The notes beneath the pieces are model-generated. The model was not told the DNA's origin. It did not search any database and was given only the letters and a program-made list of their open reading frames with translations. 60,859 nucleotides of DNA from Patescibacteria group bacterium (lineage in GTDB: Bacteria > Patescibacteriota > Microgenomatia > Daviesbacterales > UBA10151), in assembly GCA_943356485.1 (NCBI GenBank), contig CALRFD010000007.1:1-60859 (forward strand). Reading direction: 5' to 3'. Both the position numbers and the translations under genes were made by a program. This document shows, one piece after another, positions 42,466 through 51,442 of this stretch (within the stretch, counting starts at the first letter, position 1; every line of letters starts with the position of its first letter).

Positions 42466-43500
42466 TTAATATTTAACCGGCAGTTGAATGGAAAAGATTG
42501 AACCCTTGTTTATTTCGCTTTCTACTTTAATCAAACCCTTATGCTCATCAATAATTTGCTTGGCAATAGATAACCCTAAACCATAGCCGGAAATACCCTC
42601 TTTGGTTCTGGATTTATCTGAGCGGTAAAATCTATCAAAAATATGTGCTATATCTTCCTTGGAAATTCCGACTCCTTGATCCTTCACTTTGATAAGAATA
42701 TATCCATCTATTTTTTCTGATGTAACAATCACATTTTTCCCTTGAGGACTATACTTAATTGCATTGTCTAAAAGAATTACAAAAAGCTCTATTAAACTTT
42801 GCTTATCTCCAAGAAGTTTTATATTCCTGATATTATTTTTAACAATAATTTTTTTATTTTTTGCTAAGTTGATAACTTTTTTAACTGCTTCTTCCAAAAT
42901 TTCTAATAAATCAACTTCTTCAAAAATATTTCCGTTATTTTTTTGATATTGAGCAAGCTTGATTAAATTATCAGACAGGTATTGTAAGTTATTGACCTCC
43001 TCTAAATTACTCATCAAAAGTTTTTTAGCGTTAGGCAAATTTAGATTTTTATCCCTCAAATTAACTTCTATCTCAGACTTTAAAGAAGTTAAAGGGGTAC
43101 GCAACTCATGTGAGGCATCTGTTATAAATCTGCTTTGCTCATCAACCATCTTCTTAATCGGCTTAAGCGTTCTCCCGGCCAAAAAATATCCCAATATACC
43201 TGAGGTTGCTAAAATACCTAAGTTAATTAAAATTAATATCGACCTTAATCTATTTTTACTTTCATTTATTAACTCAGGATCTATCACAGGTTGCCTGAAA
43301 ATATTTGGTTGCAATCCTAAAGGCAGCAAACGTTCCCTTCTCAATCTTTGTACTCTTTCAACTCTAGTCAGCTCATTACTTAAAACTCCATAAATTGCAA
43401 CACTAAATGCAATACTAATCAGCATAATAATAAGTAAGTACCAACCTGTTAGCTTAAACCTGGCTGATTCAAACATTTTTTGCTCCAATCCTATAACCAA
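42466..43500 (-). CDS. Sensor histidine kinase
   Basis: 344 aa (Met at 43476 is an alternative start nearer the regulator stop). Two membrane spans (about 21-43 and 90-110) enclose a short sensor loop. Then come the HisKA dimerisation helix with phosphoacceptor His in DASHELRTPL (about 133) and the HATPase domain with N-box LLDNAIKYSP, G1 DQGVGIS and G2 SGYGLGLSI. OmpR-class partner of the overlapping response regulator. It probably controls the efflux genes downstream; the signal is unknown. Confidence 0.94.
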   Translation of the reverse strand: MVIGLEQKMFESARFKLTGWYLLIIMLISIAFSVAIYGVLSNELTRVERVQRLRRERLLPLGLQPNIFRQPVIDPELINESKNRLRSILILINLGILATSGILGYFLAGRTLKPIKKMVDEQSRFITDASHELRTPLTSLKSEIEVNLRDKNLNLPNAKKLLMSNLEEVNNLQYLSDNLIKLAQYQKNNGNIFEEVDLLEILEEAVKKVINLAKNKKIIVKNNIRNIKLLGDKQSLIELFVILLDNAIKYSPQGKNVIVTSEKIDGYILIKVKDQGVGISKEDIAHIFDRFYRSDKSRTKEGISGYGLGLSIAKQIIDEHKGLIKVESEINKGSIFSIQLPVKY

Positions 43501-44152
43501 ACCCTCTGACAGTTTGTATTAACGGCTGTTTGTCTGGAAAAGGCTTATCAATTTTAGTCCGCAGATACCCAATATATACCTCCACTGTATTTGGCAGGAT
43601 ATTAGCATCATAATCCCAAACATGTGAAATTATCTGTTCTTTGGTTAAAATCTGATTTGGATGTCTTAAGAGATATTCTAATAAAGCATACTCTTTCGCT
43701 GAAAGCGATATTTTTCTATCTTCCCTTCTGACTTCATAACTTAGTGTATCTAAAGTTAAATCTCCAACCTGCAAGGCCTGGCCTTGCGAAGATAGCGGTC
43801 TTCTTAGCAAAGCTCTGACTCTGGCCAGTAATTCCTCAAAAGCAAAAGGCTTGGTTAAATAATCATCTGCCCCGGAGTTTAATCCCGACACTTTATCCTC
43901 CAGCTGTCCCTTCGCGGTCAATATCATAATCGGGGTGTGAATTTGCTTACTCCTTAGTTTTTTACAGATCTCTATACCATTAATACCAGGCAGTAAGATA
44001 TCCAAAATAATCAGGTCATATTCTTCACTTGAGGCCAAATCAAAACCATCAGTTCCTGTAAATGCACAGTCAACTGCAAAGGCTTCCTGCTCTAAGCCTT
44101 TTTTTATAGAGTTAGCAATCTTATGTTCATCTTCCACCACTAAAATTCGCAT
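43469..44152 (-). CDS. OmpR/PhoB-family response regulator
   Basis: 227 aa. Receiver domain with acidic pocket (VEDEH at about 6-10) and phosphoacceptor Asp in DLIILDILLPG (about 51), Lys in ILTAKG. The C-terminal winged helix (about 130-225) has EYALLEYLLRHPNQILTKEQI and TVRGFGYRIG. The linker contains an in-frame palindrome encoding SSQGQALQ. The promoter (TTGTTT-16-TATAAT) ends 6 nt before ATG and its -10 is embedded in a TGGCTATTATAGCCA palindrome, suggesting autoregulation. Confidence 0.95.
   Translation of the reverse strand: MRILVVEDEHKIANSIKKGLEQEAFAVDCAFTGTDGFDLASSEEYDLIILDILLPGINGIEICKKLRSKQIHTPIMILTAKGQLEDKVSGLNSGADDYLTKPFAFEELLARVRALLRRPLSSQGQALQVGDLTLDTLSYEVRREDRKISLSAKEYALLEYLLRHPNQILTKEQIISHVWDYDANILPNTVEVYIGYLRTKIDKPFPDKQPLIQTVRGFGYRIGAKNV
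43771..43787. repeat. Short palindrome inside the response-regulator linker
   Basis: GCAAGGC-CTG-GCCTTGC, in frame, encoding QGQAL between the receiver and DNA-binding domains. Related in core and in encoded peptide (QGQTL) to the palindrome at 35224-35254. Confidence 0.55.
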
Positions 44153-44153
44153 G

Positions 44154-44186
44154 TGGCTATTATAGCCATTTTAATCTGAGAAACAA
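44154..44186 (-). promoter_or_regulatory. Promoter and putative operator of the two-component operon
   Basis: TTGTTT (44186-44181), a 16-nt spacer, TATAAT (44164-44159), 6 nt to ATG. TGGCTA-TTA-TAGCCA (44154-44168) covers the -10 box and the expected start site. Confidence 0.55.
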
Positions 44187-44208
44187 CTGAAACTAAAATT
44201 TATTGACT

Positions 44209-44283
44209 TGGTGGACTCGAGAGGTATCGAACCTCTGACCTCTTCGATGTGAACGAAGCGCTCTACCACTGAGCTACGAGTCC
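44209..44283 (-). tRNA. tRNA-Val (anticodon CAC)
   Basis: Full cloverleaf on the minus strand. The acceptor is GGACTCG/CGAGTCC, the D-arm GCTC/GAGC, the anticodon arm CTTCG/CGAAG with loop TTCACAT (CAC), and the T-arm AGAGG/CCTCT. The discriminator is A and CCA is encoded (44211-44209). Two small hairpins (CCAGCC/GGCTGG, TCGTCC/GGACGA) lie upstream at about 44311-44341, but no tRNA fragment. Confidence 0.95.
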
Positions 44284-44419
44284 AAACAATGTTAAGCAAG
44301 TCTAATCAACTGCCAGCCAAAGGCTGGTCGTCCTCTGGACGAAGCTATGCGTGCTCAATGATACATTCTAGCACCGTGCATATTGCATCTCAATTAGTTT
44401 ATTTGTAATAATACTATCC

Positions 44420-45040
44420 GTGGATCCAAATATTACACCTGCCGATTATTCAACTGATCTGTATAGTCAAGATAGTCAAATTCCAAAAAAAGGAATTTTT
44501 GAAAATCTGGGAGGTTTTTTCATTGAGTTTTTTGAAACATTAGTAGTCTTTGGGGCAATCTTTGCGGTGATCTATCTGTTTGTAGCTCAATTTCATAAAG
44601 TCTCCGGCCTATCTATGTTTCCCACAATGCACGATGCTGATTATTTAATTACAGAAAAAATTACATATAAATTTGAACTCCCTAAAAGAGGGCAGATCGT
44701 AGTTTTAAAAAACCCGAGGGATAATTCACAGGATTTTATAAAAAGAATCATTGCAGTTCCGGGAGATACTTTAAAGGTGGAACAAGACAGTGTTTTTCTA
44801 AATGGCCAAAAGCTTAATGAACAGTTCTTACCTGCCGCTACCCCTACCCACTCCGGTGCCTTCCTGACAGAAGGAACTACTGTTAAAGTTGGCTCTAATC
44901 AATACTTTGTTTTTGGCGACAACAGAAATCATTCTTCAGATTCAAGGGAATGGGGATCAATTACCAAAGAAGAAATCGTCGGCCGGGCATTTTTTAGATA
45001 CTGGCCTCCTGTAAGAGTCGGATCTCTGACTAATATTTAA
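44420..45040 (+). CDS. lepB: Signal peptidase I
   Basis: 206 aa, GTG start. N-terminal membrane segment (about 37-56), then the S26 catalytic dyad: Ser65 in SGLSMFPTM and Lys108 in DFIKRIIAVPGD. Box E FVFGDNRNHSSDSR is present. It cleaves signal peptides of exported proteins at the outer face of the membrane. The 3' end overlaps convergent parB by 11 bp. Confidence 0.95.
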   Translation: MDPNITPADYSTDLYSQDSQIPKKGIFENLGGFFIEFFETLVVFGAIFAVIYLFVAQFHKVSGLSMFPTMHDADYLITEKITYKFELPKRGQIVVLKNPRDNSQDFIKRIIAVPGDTLKVEQDSVFLNGQKLNEQFLPAATPTHSGAFLTEGTTVKVGSNQYFVFGDNRNHSSDSREWGSITKEEIVGRAFFRYWPPVRVGSLTNI

Positions 45041-45878
45041 GGTTAAAATATCCAACCAAAGCCTGACGGATATCTTCTAAAATAGGACTTGTTCTTGCAG
45101 GATCTCCATCAAGTCTGACTTCAACCTTGGCAGTTTTACCGGTTTGGATACATCTTACGCTTGACTTATTTATTTTTTGAGAAAAAATGGAACTTAAATC
45201 ATCCTGTATCTTATCTATCTCATCAGACATAATCCGCATCATCTCCGCTGTAGCCTGTTTTCTAGGTCCAATACCCTCTCTGGCTCGCAATCTTCTAACT
45301 AACTCTTCTGTTCCTCTAACTGATAAATTCTTCTTTAAAACATCCTTATAGGCATTTATTATTAAATGCGGATCTTCCAACGCCGCCAAAGCTCTGGCAT
45401 GTCCCTCACTTGTTGCCCCTGCCATTAATGCATCTTTTAGGGCATCCGGCAATGTTAAAAGTCTAATTGTGTTTGAAATATAAGGAGGGCTTTTTGAAAC
45501 TCGTACTGAAATTTCTGAATTAGTTAGTCCAAATTCATCCATTAATCTTTTATATGCCTGAGCCCGCTCCAGAGGATTTAGATCTATTCGCTGCACGTTT
45601 TCTACAATCGCCATCTCCAACATTCCCTGTGGACTGGTCTCTCTGATCCTGACCGGTACCTTAGGCAACCCTGCTACCTTTGATGCTCTCCAGCGTCTTT
45701 CACCTGCTATTATTTGATAACCTGCCGGAGTTTTAGCCACTACGATCGGCTCAAGTATCCCATGAGATCTGATTGACTCTGCAAGTTCAGAAAGTGATTC
45801 GGGGGTAATTAAACCTCTAGGTTGGAGCGGATTAGGCTGCAGTAAATCTATTTCTAACTCATAAATCTGTTCTTCCAT
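45030..45878 (-). CDS. parB: ParB/Spo0J-family chromosome partitioning protein
   Basis: 282 aa from ATG 45878; an upstream GTG at 45917 would add 13 residues and overlap rpmA by 11 bp. I prefer the ATG because homologs begin close to this point (the ELEIDLLQPNPLQPR strand). N-terminal CTPase/nuclease-fold domain with GERRWRA (box II) and AIVENVQRIDLNPLERAQAYKRL, then the HTH (TNSEISVRVSKSPPYISNTIRLLTLP). It binds parS sites and slides as a CTP clamp. No parA is adjacent and I saw no obvious parS in the window. Confidence 0.92.
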   Translation of the reverse strand: MEEQIYELEIDLLQPNPLQPRGLITPESLSELAESIRSHGILEPIVVAKTPAGYQIIAGERRWRASKVAGLPKVPVRIRETSPQGMLEMAIVENVQRIDLNPLERAQAYKRLMDEFGLTNSEISVRVSKSPPYISNTIRLLTLPDALKDALMAGATSEGHARALAALEDPHLIINAYKDVLKKNLSVRGTEELVRRLRAREGIGPRKQATAEMMRIMSDEIDKIQDDLSSIFSQKINKSSVRCIQTGKTAKVEVRLDGDPARTSPILEDIRQALVGYFNLKY

Positions 45879-45906
45879 TAAATTTTGAGATAAACCCCTT
45901 ACTAGA

Positions 45907-46152
45907 CTAAACCACACTAACTATTGTCTTAGTTAACTTCTTTTTAAATTCTACTTTGCCTACTCCTGTTGCAAAAAGAGTGTAATCATTACCCTGCAAA
46001 ACACCCACTCCAGGATAAAATTTGTTTCCTTTTTGTCTAACGATTATATTGCCTGATTTTACGACTTGACCACCATAAATTTTGACGCCCAGGCGCTTTG
46101 AAATTGAGTCTCTATTTTTTCTTGTACTTCCACCACCAGTTTTATGTGCCAT
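45907..46152 (-). CDS. rpmA: 50S ribosomal protein L27
   Basis: 81 aa. [40 protein letters not shown] is the L27 signature; the basic N-terminus reaches the peptidyl-transferase centre. The start is MAHKTGGG with no N-terminal pro-extension. Encoded 79 bp after rplU in the usual L21-L27 order. Confidence 0.98.
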   Translation of the reverse strand: MAHKTGGGSTRKNRDSISKRLGVKIYGGQVVKSGNIIVRQKGNKFYPGVGVLQGNDYTLFATGVGKVEFKKKLTKTIVSVV

Positions 46153-46231
46153 ATTTTACTTACCTGCTTTACAGGTTAAATTGTTGATAGATTTTAACCT
46201 TTGTGAAAACTTTAGTCAAGAGTTTGTAAAA

Positions 46232-46543
46232 TCAGGAGGACTTTTTAGTTTCTAAAACAATCTTTGTTAATTTAGATTTATGCCCTGTTGTTCTCCTGTA
46301 GTTTGCCTTGGCATGAAATTTAGAAACCCGAATTTTTTCTCCCCGGACATTTTCGAGCACGCTTAAAGTTAGCTTATCCTTTAAATAAGGTTCTCCTAAT
46401 TTAATCTTACCATCTTCAGATAAAAGTAAAACTGAAGCCTCTACAACTTTAGCCTCTTCTCCCTGATAATCAACCACCAAAGGTTTTCCGGGAATTACTT
46501 TATATTGTTTTCCAGATATCTCACAAACAGCGTAGTTTACCAT
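46232..46543 (-). CDS. rplU: 50S ribosomal protein L21
   Basis: 103 aa, usual length. YAVCEISGKQYKVIPGKPLVVDY and the C-terminal RRTTGHKSKLTKI (variant of RKGHRQ) identify L21. A strong promoter (TTGCAT-17-TAAAAT) ends 7 nt before ATG, so the L21-L27(-ParB) mRNA should be leaderless. Confidence 0.98.
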   Translation of the reverse strand: MVNYAVCEISGKQYKVIPGKPLVVDYQGEEAKVVEASVLLLSEDGKIKLGEPYLKDKLTLSVLENVRGEKIRVSKFHAKANYRRTTGHKSKLTKIVLETKKSS

Positions 46544-46550
46544 GTGCTAA

Positions 46551-46579
46551 ATTTTACATTTTCATGAACTAAAATGCAA
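46551..46579 (-). promoter_or_regulatory. Promoter of the rplU-rpmA operon
   Basis: On the minus strand TTGCAT (46579-46574), a 17-nt spacer, TAAAAT (46556-46551), then 7 nt to ATG 46543. Confidence 0.65.
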
Positions 46580-46603
46580 CATTGATCTAAATTAGGTAAT
46601 TAT

Positions 46604-47671
46604 TTATTCCAAATCAATTCTTTTTCTAAAACTATTTGTTGAGGCAACCATTCCTAAAGAAAAAAGCGTAGCAATCAATGAACTTCCACCATAAGAAATT
46701 AGGGGCAGAGTAATTCCTGTTATTGGAAGTAAACCTAAATTCATCCCAATATTTACAAAAAATTGAAAAACCAACATTGAAACCACACCTAAAATGACTA
46801 AACTGTTAAAAAAGTCTTTCTGTTTAGCCGCATTAATAAAACAATATATGAAAAGGTACGAATATAACGACAGGATTATTAACGACCCTAAAAACCCCAT
46901 CTCCTCCGCAATTGAGGCAAAGATAAAGTCTGTTCTAAATTCCGGTAAAAACTGTAACCTGGACTGAGTGCCCCTGCCTAAACCCCGGCCTAGAAACTGG
47001 CCAGAGCCTACTGCGATTGTAGACTGGATTAAATTATAACCACGACCCAACGGATCTGCTTGCGGTGATAAGAATGAGGTGATCCTTTGTTTTTGATAAT
47101 CATGTAAAAATATCCAGCTTATCGGAACAATGATTAAAATAATTAATCCCAAAATTAGGATCTTTTTAAATGAAACTCTTGCCGCAAATAACTCTCCGAT
47201 CCAAATTGCAATTAAGGTTAGTGATGATCCTAGATCAGGTTGCTTAAAAATTAGAAATATTAAAGGTAAGCTCCAAAAGACACTTTTAAAAATATTTTTC
47301 CAACTCGCTATATTTTTTGACCAGAACAAAGCTAATACTAAAATAAGCACCGGTTTGGCAAACTCAGAAGGTTGGATATTAAAAATACCGAGAGGTATCC
47401 ATCTGACTGATCCACGCGTTTCTATGCCTAAAAATAAAACCAAAAGCAACATTAAGATGGTTATTACATAAAGTGGAAGAATAAAACCTTTGAGTGATTT
47501 AATTTCCAAATGGGAAAAAGCCAGAAAGATCAAAATTCCAACTAAGGTAAACATCAACTGCTGAACTGCTAATTCCTTAGATGAAGAATATATAACCAGG
47601 ATACCAAAAGATATCAGCGATAAACTGCTTAGAATAATAGGAAAATTAACTAGACTTAAGGGCTTCATCAA
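46604..47671 (-). CDS. rodA: SEDS peptidoglycan polymerase RodA
   Basis: 355 aa, ten membrane spans. SEDS signature LPITGITLPLISYGGSSLIATLFSLGM near the C-terminus and GRGLGRGTQSRLQFLPEFRTDFIFASIAEEMGF in the large loop. It polymerises glycan strands from lipid II for side-wall growth. Called RodA rather than FtsW because a second SEDS gene sits in the division cluster (57004). Its start overlaps the end of ileS by 26 bp, so the two are translationally linked. Confidence 0.92.
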   Translation of the reverse strand: MMKPLSLVNFPIILSSLSLISFGILVIYSSSKELAVQQLMFTLVGILIFLAFSHLEIKSLKGFILPLYVITILMLLLVLFLGIETRGSVRWIPLGIFNIQPSEFAKPVLILVLALFWSKNIASWKNIFKSVFWSLPLIFLIFKQPDLGSSLTLIAIWIGELFAARVSFKKILILGLIILIIVPISWIFLHDYQKQRITSFLSPQADPLGRGYNLIQSTIAVGSGQFLGRGLGRGTQSRLQFLPEFRTDFIFASIAEEMGFLGSLIILSLYSYLFIYCFINAAKQKDFFNSLVILGVVSMLVFQFFVNIGMNLGLLPITGITLPLISYGGSSLIATLFSLGMVASTNSFRKRIDLE

Positions 47672-50561
47672 AAACTTTCTCTACTTTTAACTCAGATCCT
47701 TCTTTAATAGAAATAGACGCACTGCCTTTAAGAATCATTTCTTCATATGCTTTCGGCCAGTGGGGCGCAAAAATATTGGTTTTATCCTGAAGCGTTAAAC
47801 CCTGATCTTTCCGCAGTTGCTGGATTTGTCTGGTCAGATCCCTTGCTTCACCCTCCTGTTTAAGTTCCTCGGTCAAATTTGTATCCAAAACCACTTTTAA
47901 CTCCTTTTCCCCGTCTCTAAATATCACAGTTTTTACATTAACTTCTTCCGCCAATAGAACTTCCAAATCTTTATCCAATTTTTCTATACCAGAATATGTT
48001 AAAGATGCTAAGGGCTGGCGGAGTTTCAAATTTTCTTCTTTTCTTTGAGCATGACCCTTTTCTGCTATCTCCCTAACCAGCCTCATATCCCCTATTAATT
48101 TCTCATCCAGCAGCTCTTTATCTCCTTCCGGAAAATCCTGCAGATGCACAGACTGCTCAGCAACTAAGTTTTTAAAGATCTCCTCGGAGATAAAAGGTAA
48201 AAAAGGAGCAAGCAGTTTTGAGGTAGTAACTAAACATCCATACATCACAGAAAGACTAATCTTTTTATCCTCTTCTCCTGCTTCAAACCCAACCCTATCC
48301 CTTGACCTGCGGATATACCAGGTAGAAAAATCGTTGACGATAAAATCTTCAATCGCCCGGGACGATGAAACTGCATCAAACTTAACCAGCTGTTTATTTA
48401 TTAGCAAAGTCAGTGCAGTAAGCTTGGATAAAATCCATCTATCAAGTACTGTCAGTTTATCCTTAATATCAGAGTCGGTATTATTACAATCCCAATCAGC
48501 AAGATTTGCATAGTCAACAAAAAATTTATATGAGTTCCAAAGTATTAAATAAAATCTTCGCTTTACCTGCTCTGCTACATTTACACCAAAATTTAAATTA
48601 ATTTCCGGGTTTTGAGTCACATATAACCACCGCATAATATCAGCGCCAATATTATCAGCCGCTTCATTAAACTCAATTGAGTTGCCTTTTGATTTATGCA
48701 TGGCTTCCCCTTTTTCATCTAATAAAGAAGCAAACCCTAAAATATTTTTAAAAGGGGTTTCCTTTTTTAAAGCTGTACTCATCGCAATTAAAGAGTAAAA
48801 CCAATTTTTAAACTGACCGGGAAAACTTTCAGTAATAAAGTCTGATGGAAACCAATCTTTTGGCAGAGTAGAAAATGGGACAATACCGGCATCAAGCCAG
48901 GGATTTCCCACATCGGGAATTCTTAAAATAATCTCAGAACATTTTGAACACTTTATTTTGATCTGATCAATCCAGGGCCGATGGGGCGAGTTTCCCTCAA
49001 ATTTTTCAAAACCAGCCACAGCTTTTTCTTTAAGCTCTTCCATACTGCCAACAACCTCAAAATTCCCGCATTTTTCGCACTGCCAAATAGGCAAACTAAG
49101 TCCCCAATATCTCTTTTTGGAAATCAACCAGTCGTGCATATTTTTAAGCCAGTCTAACTCCCGATCCAGTCCCCATTTTGGAATCCAGTTTATACTTTTA
49201 ACCACCTCTACCATTTGCTCTCTGAATGTTTTGCCCGAAGTATCATCCCGATCCATAGCAATATACCACTCATCAACAACTCTCCAAACCAGCTCGGATT
49301 TACATCTCCAGCAGTTTGGATACCGGTGTTTAATCCTATGAGTTGTAAGCAAAAATTTGCCACCCTCTTTACTTTTTAGATAATCAATTATTACCTCCGG
49401 ATGTTTTTTACCATTGAATCCTGAAAAATCCTCCATTTTATCCATGTATACCGCTTCTTCATCAATTAATTCAATAACAGGTAGATTCAATTTCTTTCCC
49501 AACTTAAAATCTTCAGATCCGGCTCCGGTGGCCACATGCACCAATCCTGTTCCCTCTTCTGCGCTTATAGGTAAAATTAGATCATCTGTTTCAACTACTC
49601 TGTGTTGATATTCTCCTAATGCCTCATTAATTCTAGGTAAATGATCAAAAGGAGCATCGTATTCCAAGTCAACTAACTCCTTACCTTTTTTCTTTTCACC
49701 TTTGGTTCCATCTTTTGACAGAATTTGTTGCTCTTGCAATCTAGACAACGCCTTTTCCATAACCCATATTTTTTCTTCTCCAAGTTGATAAATTACATAG
49801 TCTTCTTTTGAGTTAACTGCTACAGCCACATTTGCCGGAACTGTCCAGGGAGTTGTTGTCCAAACTAAAAGGTATTCACCTCTCTTATTTCTTAGGGGTA
49901 ACTTGAAGAAAACTGATTCATGCACTATTTCTTTATAATCTTCGGTTAATATTTCATGCTGGGAAATAGCAGTCCCGCATCTGGGACACCAAGGCACACT
50001 ATCATGCCCTTTATAAAGCCAGCCTTTTTCATTTACTACCTTAATAAAATTCCAGATCGCATAATTGTTCTCATCTGAGGAGGTATGATAAGAATTATCC
50101 CAATCCATAAAATAACCCAGTCTTTTTGATTGCTCTGTTTGGATATTTGAAAATTTATTAACTCTTTCTTTACAAAGATTAATAAACTTCTCAAGACTCT
50201 TAAATTTATCCCCAGGGATTAAATTTTCAATATCTTTTTTACTGTGAAGACCTAACTCTTTTTCAACTTCAACCTCCACCCAAAGCCCTTGTTCATCAAA
50301 ACCATTTTGAAACCTCTGCGCAAACCCCTTCATATTAAAAAACCGCTGCCATAAATCTTTGTAAGTACGACCCCAGGCATGATGAACACCCATTGGGTTA
50401 TTGGCAGTAATAGGACCGTCTAAAAACGAGAATTTTTTATCAGATGATTTATTTTTACTTAGATATTTTTCAATAATTCCCTCTTTATCCCAATATTCAA
50501 GCAACTGCTTCTCAAGCGTCGGGAAATCAACCTGGGATAAAACTGGTTTGAACTTGCTCAT
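47646..50561 (-). CDS. ileS: Isoleucyl-tRNA synthetase
   Basis: 971 aa, class I. HIGH motif as HHAWGRT (about residues 60-66), WTTPWTVPANVAVAV in the CP1 editing domain, and KMSKS as MHKSKGNS (about 617). The C-terminal anticodon-binding domain has WYIRRSRDRVGF. CxxC pairs (CEKCG, CSKCS) suggest a bound zinc. The HAWG and HKSKG variants match the eukaryote/archaea-like (type 2) IleRS. Charges tRNA-Ile. The promoter (TTGCCT-17-TAAAAT) ends 9 nt before ATG. Confidence 0.96.
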   Translation of the reverse strand: MSKFKPVLSQVDFPTLEKQLLEYWDKEGIIEKYLSKNKSSDKKFSFLDGPITANNPMGVHHAWGRTYKDLWQRFFNMKGFAQRFQNGFDEQGLWVEVEVEKELGLHSKKDIENLIPGDKFKSLEKFINLCKERVNKFSNIQTEQSKRLGYFMDWDNSYHTSSDENNYAIWNFIKVVNEKGWLYKGHDSVPWCPRCGTAISQHEILTEDYKEIVHESVFFKLPLRNKRGEYLLVWTTTPWTVPANVAVAVNSKEDYVIYQLGEEKIWVMEKALSRLQEQQILSKDGTKGEKKKGKELVDLEYDAPFDHLPRINEALGEYQHRVVETDDLILPISAEEGTGLVHVATGAGSEDFKLGKKLNLPVIELIDEEAVYMDKMEDFSGFNGKKHPEVIIDYLKSKEGGKFLLTTHRIKHRYPNCWRCKSELVWRVVDEWYIAMDRDDTSGKTFREQMVEVVKSINWIPKWGLDRELDWLKNMHDWLISKKRYWGLSLPIWQCEKCGNFEVVGSMEELKEKAVAGFEKFEGNSPHRPWIDQIKIKCSKCSEIILRIPDVGNPWLDAGIVPFSTLPKDWFPSDFITESFPGQFKNWFYSLIAMSTALKKETPFKNILGFASLLDEKGEAMHKSKGNSIEFNEAADNIGADIMRWLYVTQNPEINLNFGVNVAEQVKRRFYLILWNSYKFFVDYANLADWDCNNTDSDIKDKLTVLDRWILSKLTALTLLINKQLVKFDAVSSSRAIEDFIVNDFSTWYIRRSRDRVGFEAGEEDKKISLSVMYGCLVTTSKLLAPFLPFISEEIFKNLVAEQSVHLQDFPEGDKELLDEKLIGDMRLVREIAEKGHAQRKEENLKLRQPLASLTYSGIEKLDKDLEVLLAEEVNVKTVIFRDGEKELKVVLDTNLTEELKQEGEARDLTRQIQQLRKDQGLTLQDKTNIFAPHWPKAYEEMILKGSASISIKEGSELKVEKVFDEALKSS

Positions 50562-50570
50562 ATCCTGATA

Positions 50571-50599
50571 ATTTTACTTTTCTAGTTAAAGAAAGGCAA
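50571..50599 (-). promoter_or_regulatory. Promoter of ileS-rodA
   Basis: On the minus strand TTGCCT (50599-50594), a 17-nt spacer, TAAAAT (50576-50571), 9 nt to ATG 50561. Confidence 0.6.
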
Positions 50600-50607
50600 G
50601 TTTTGTT

Positions 50608-51432
50608 TTAATCTTCCTGTCTAACTAATTTACTTCTTAAATCCAGATACCATTTTGCATGGCTTGTTTTGATGGGTTGAATAATGTCTGCAATATGGTC
50701 AGAAATCTGAATTAAATTTAAATCGTCTTCGCTTATGAGTAATTTCCTTTCCCTTGCAAAACGTTTATGATACATCTCATTATTCCAGGCCTCAATTAAG
50801 GGTAACCAAGCCGGGTGGGCTATTATTGGATAATCTTTTTCCAAATGCCCAACCTGCCGAAGCTGCAGAACCATTGCCAACTCCAGCAATGTTCCTACTC
50901 CTCCCGGAGCATTATATGCAGCCCGGGTCTTATCTAAAAATTCCTGAAGTCTGGGCGGAAAATCCTCATGCGTAGTAGAGATATGCGCCAGTCCGTTCGC
51001 GTCCTCTGTATTTGGTAAATCTATATTTATCCCAAGATTCTTACTTTTTATTGTATGACCATTTTCTTTAGCTTCATTAATAGCAAAAAGCGTACCTTCA
51101 TGCGCAGCTCTCATCACACCTGGCCCACCTCCGGTAACTATGTCTATTCCTACTTCTTCAATTCTAACTTCTTTAACAAGTGAGCAGGATAAATCTCTAA
51201 CAAATTGAAACTCTTCATCGCCTCCATCAAATCTGGCACTCCCAAAAATGGCAATCCGGTAAAATCTAGCCAGATCCATCCTTAAAAAATCTTTTCTTGC
51301 CTCCTGCAGTTCTTTATAGGCATTTTGCACTCTTTTTTGTGCGCTCTTATACTCTACGTTACCTACTGTAATTGATCCTGTTTGCGCAACTTCTTTATAT
51401 AGGAGATCTAGAGCTTCAAGTCTGTGTGACAT
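50608..51432 (-). CDS. LOG-family nucleotide-binding protein
   Basis: 274 aa, Rossmann-like. FGSARFDGGDEEF, DIVTGGGPGVMRAAHEGT and PGGVGTLLELAMVLQLRQ are the LOG/TIGR00730 motifs (GGGxGxM and PGGxGTxxE). Family members hydrolyse nucleoside 5'-monophosphates at the N-glycosidic bond. The 100-residue N-terminal extension of helices is not typical. It sits between ftsZ and ileS on the same strand. Confidence 0.88.
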   Translation of the reverse strand: MSHRLEALDLLYKEVAQTGSITVGNVEYKSAQKRVQNAYKELQEARKDFLRMDLARFYRIAIFGSARFDGGDEEFQFVRDLSCSLVKEVRIEEVGIDIVTGGGPGVMRAAHEGTLFAINEAKENGHTIKSKNLGINIDLPNTEDANGLAHISTTHEDFPPRLQEFLDKTRAAYNAPGGVGTLLELAMVLQLRQVGHLEKDYPIIAHPAWLPLIEAWNNEMYHKRFARERKLLISEDDLNLIQISDHIADIIQPIKTSHAKWYLDLRSKLVRQED

Positions 51433-51442
51433 TAAGTAACTT

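Noticed and set aside
44284..44360. Possible tRNA-Val 5' duplication like those at tRNA-Asp and tRNA-Gly
   Set aside because: Two small hairpins are present upstream but no copy of the tRNA 5' end.
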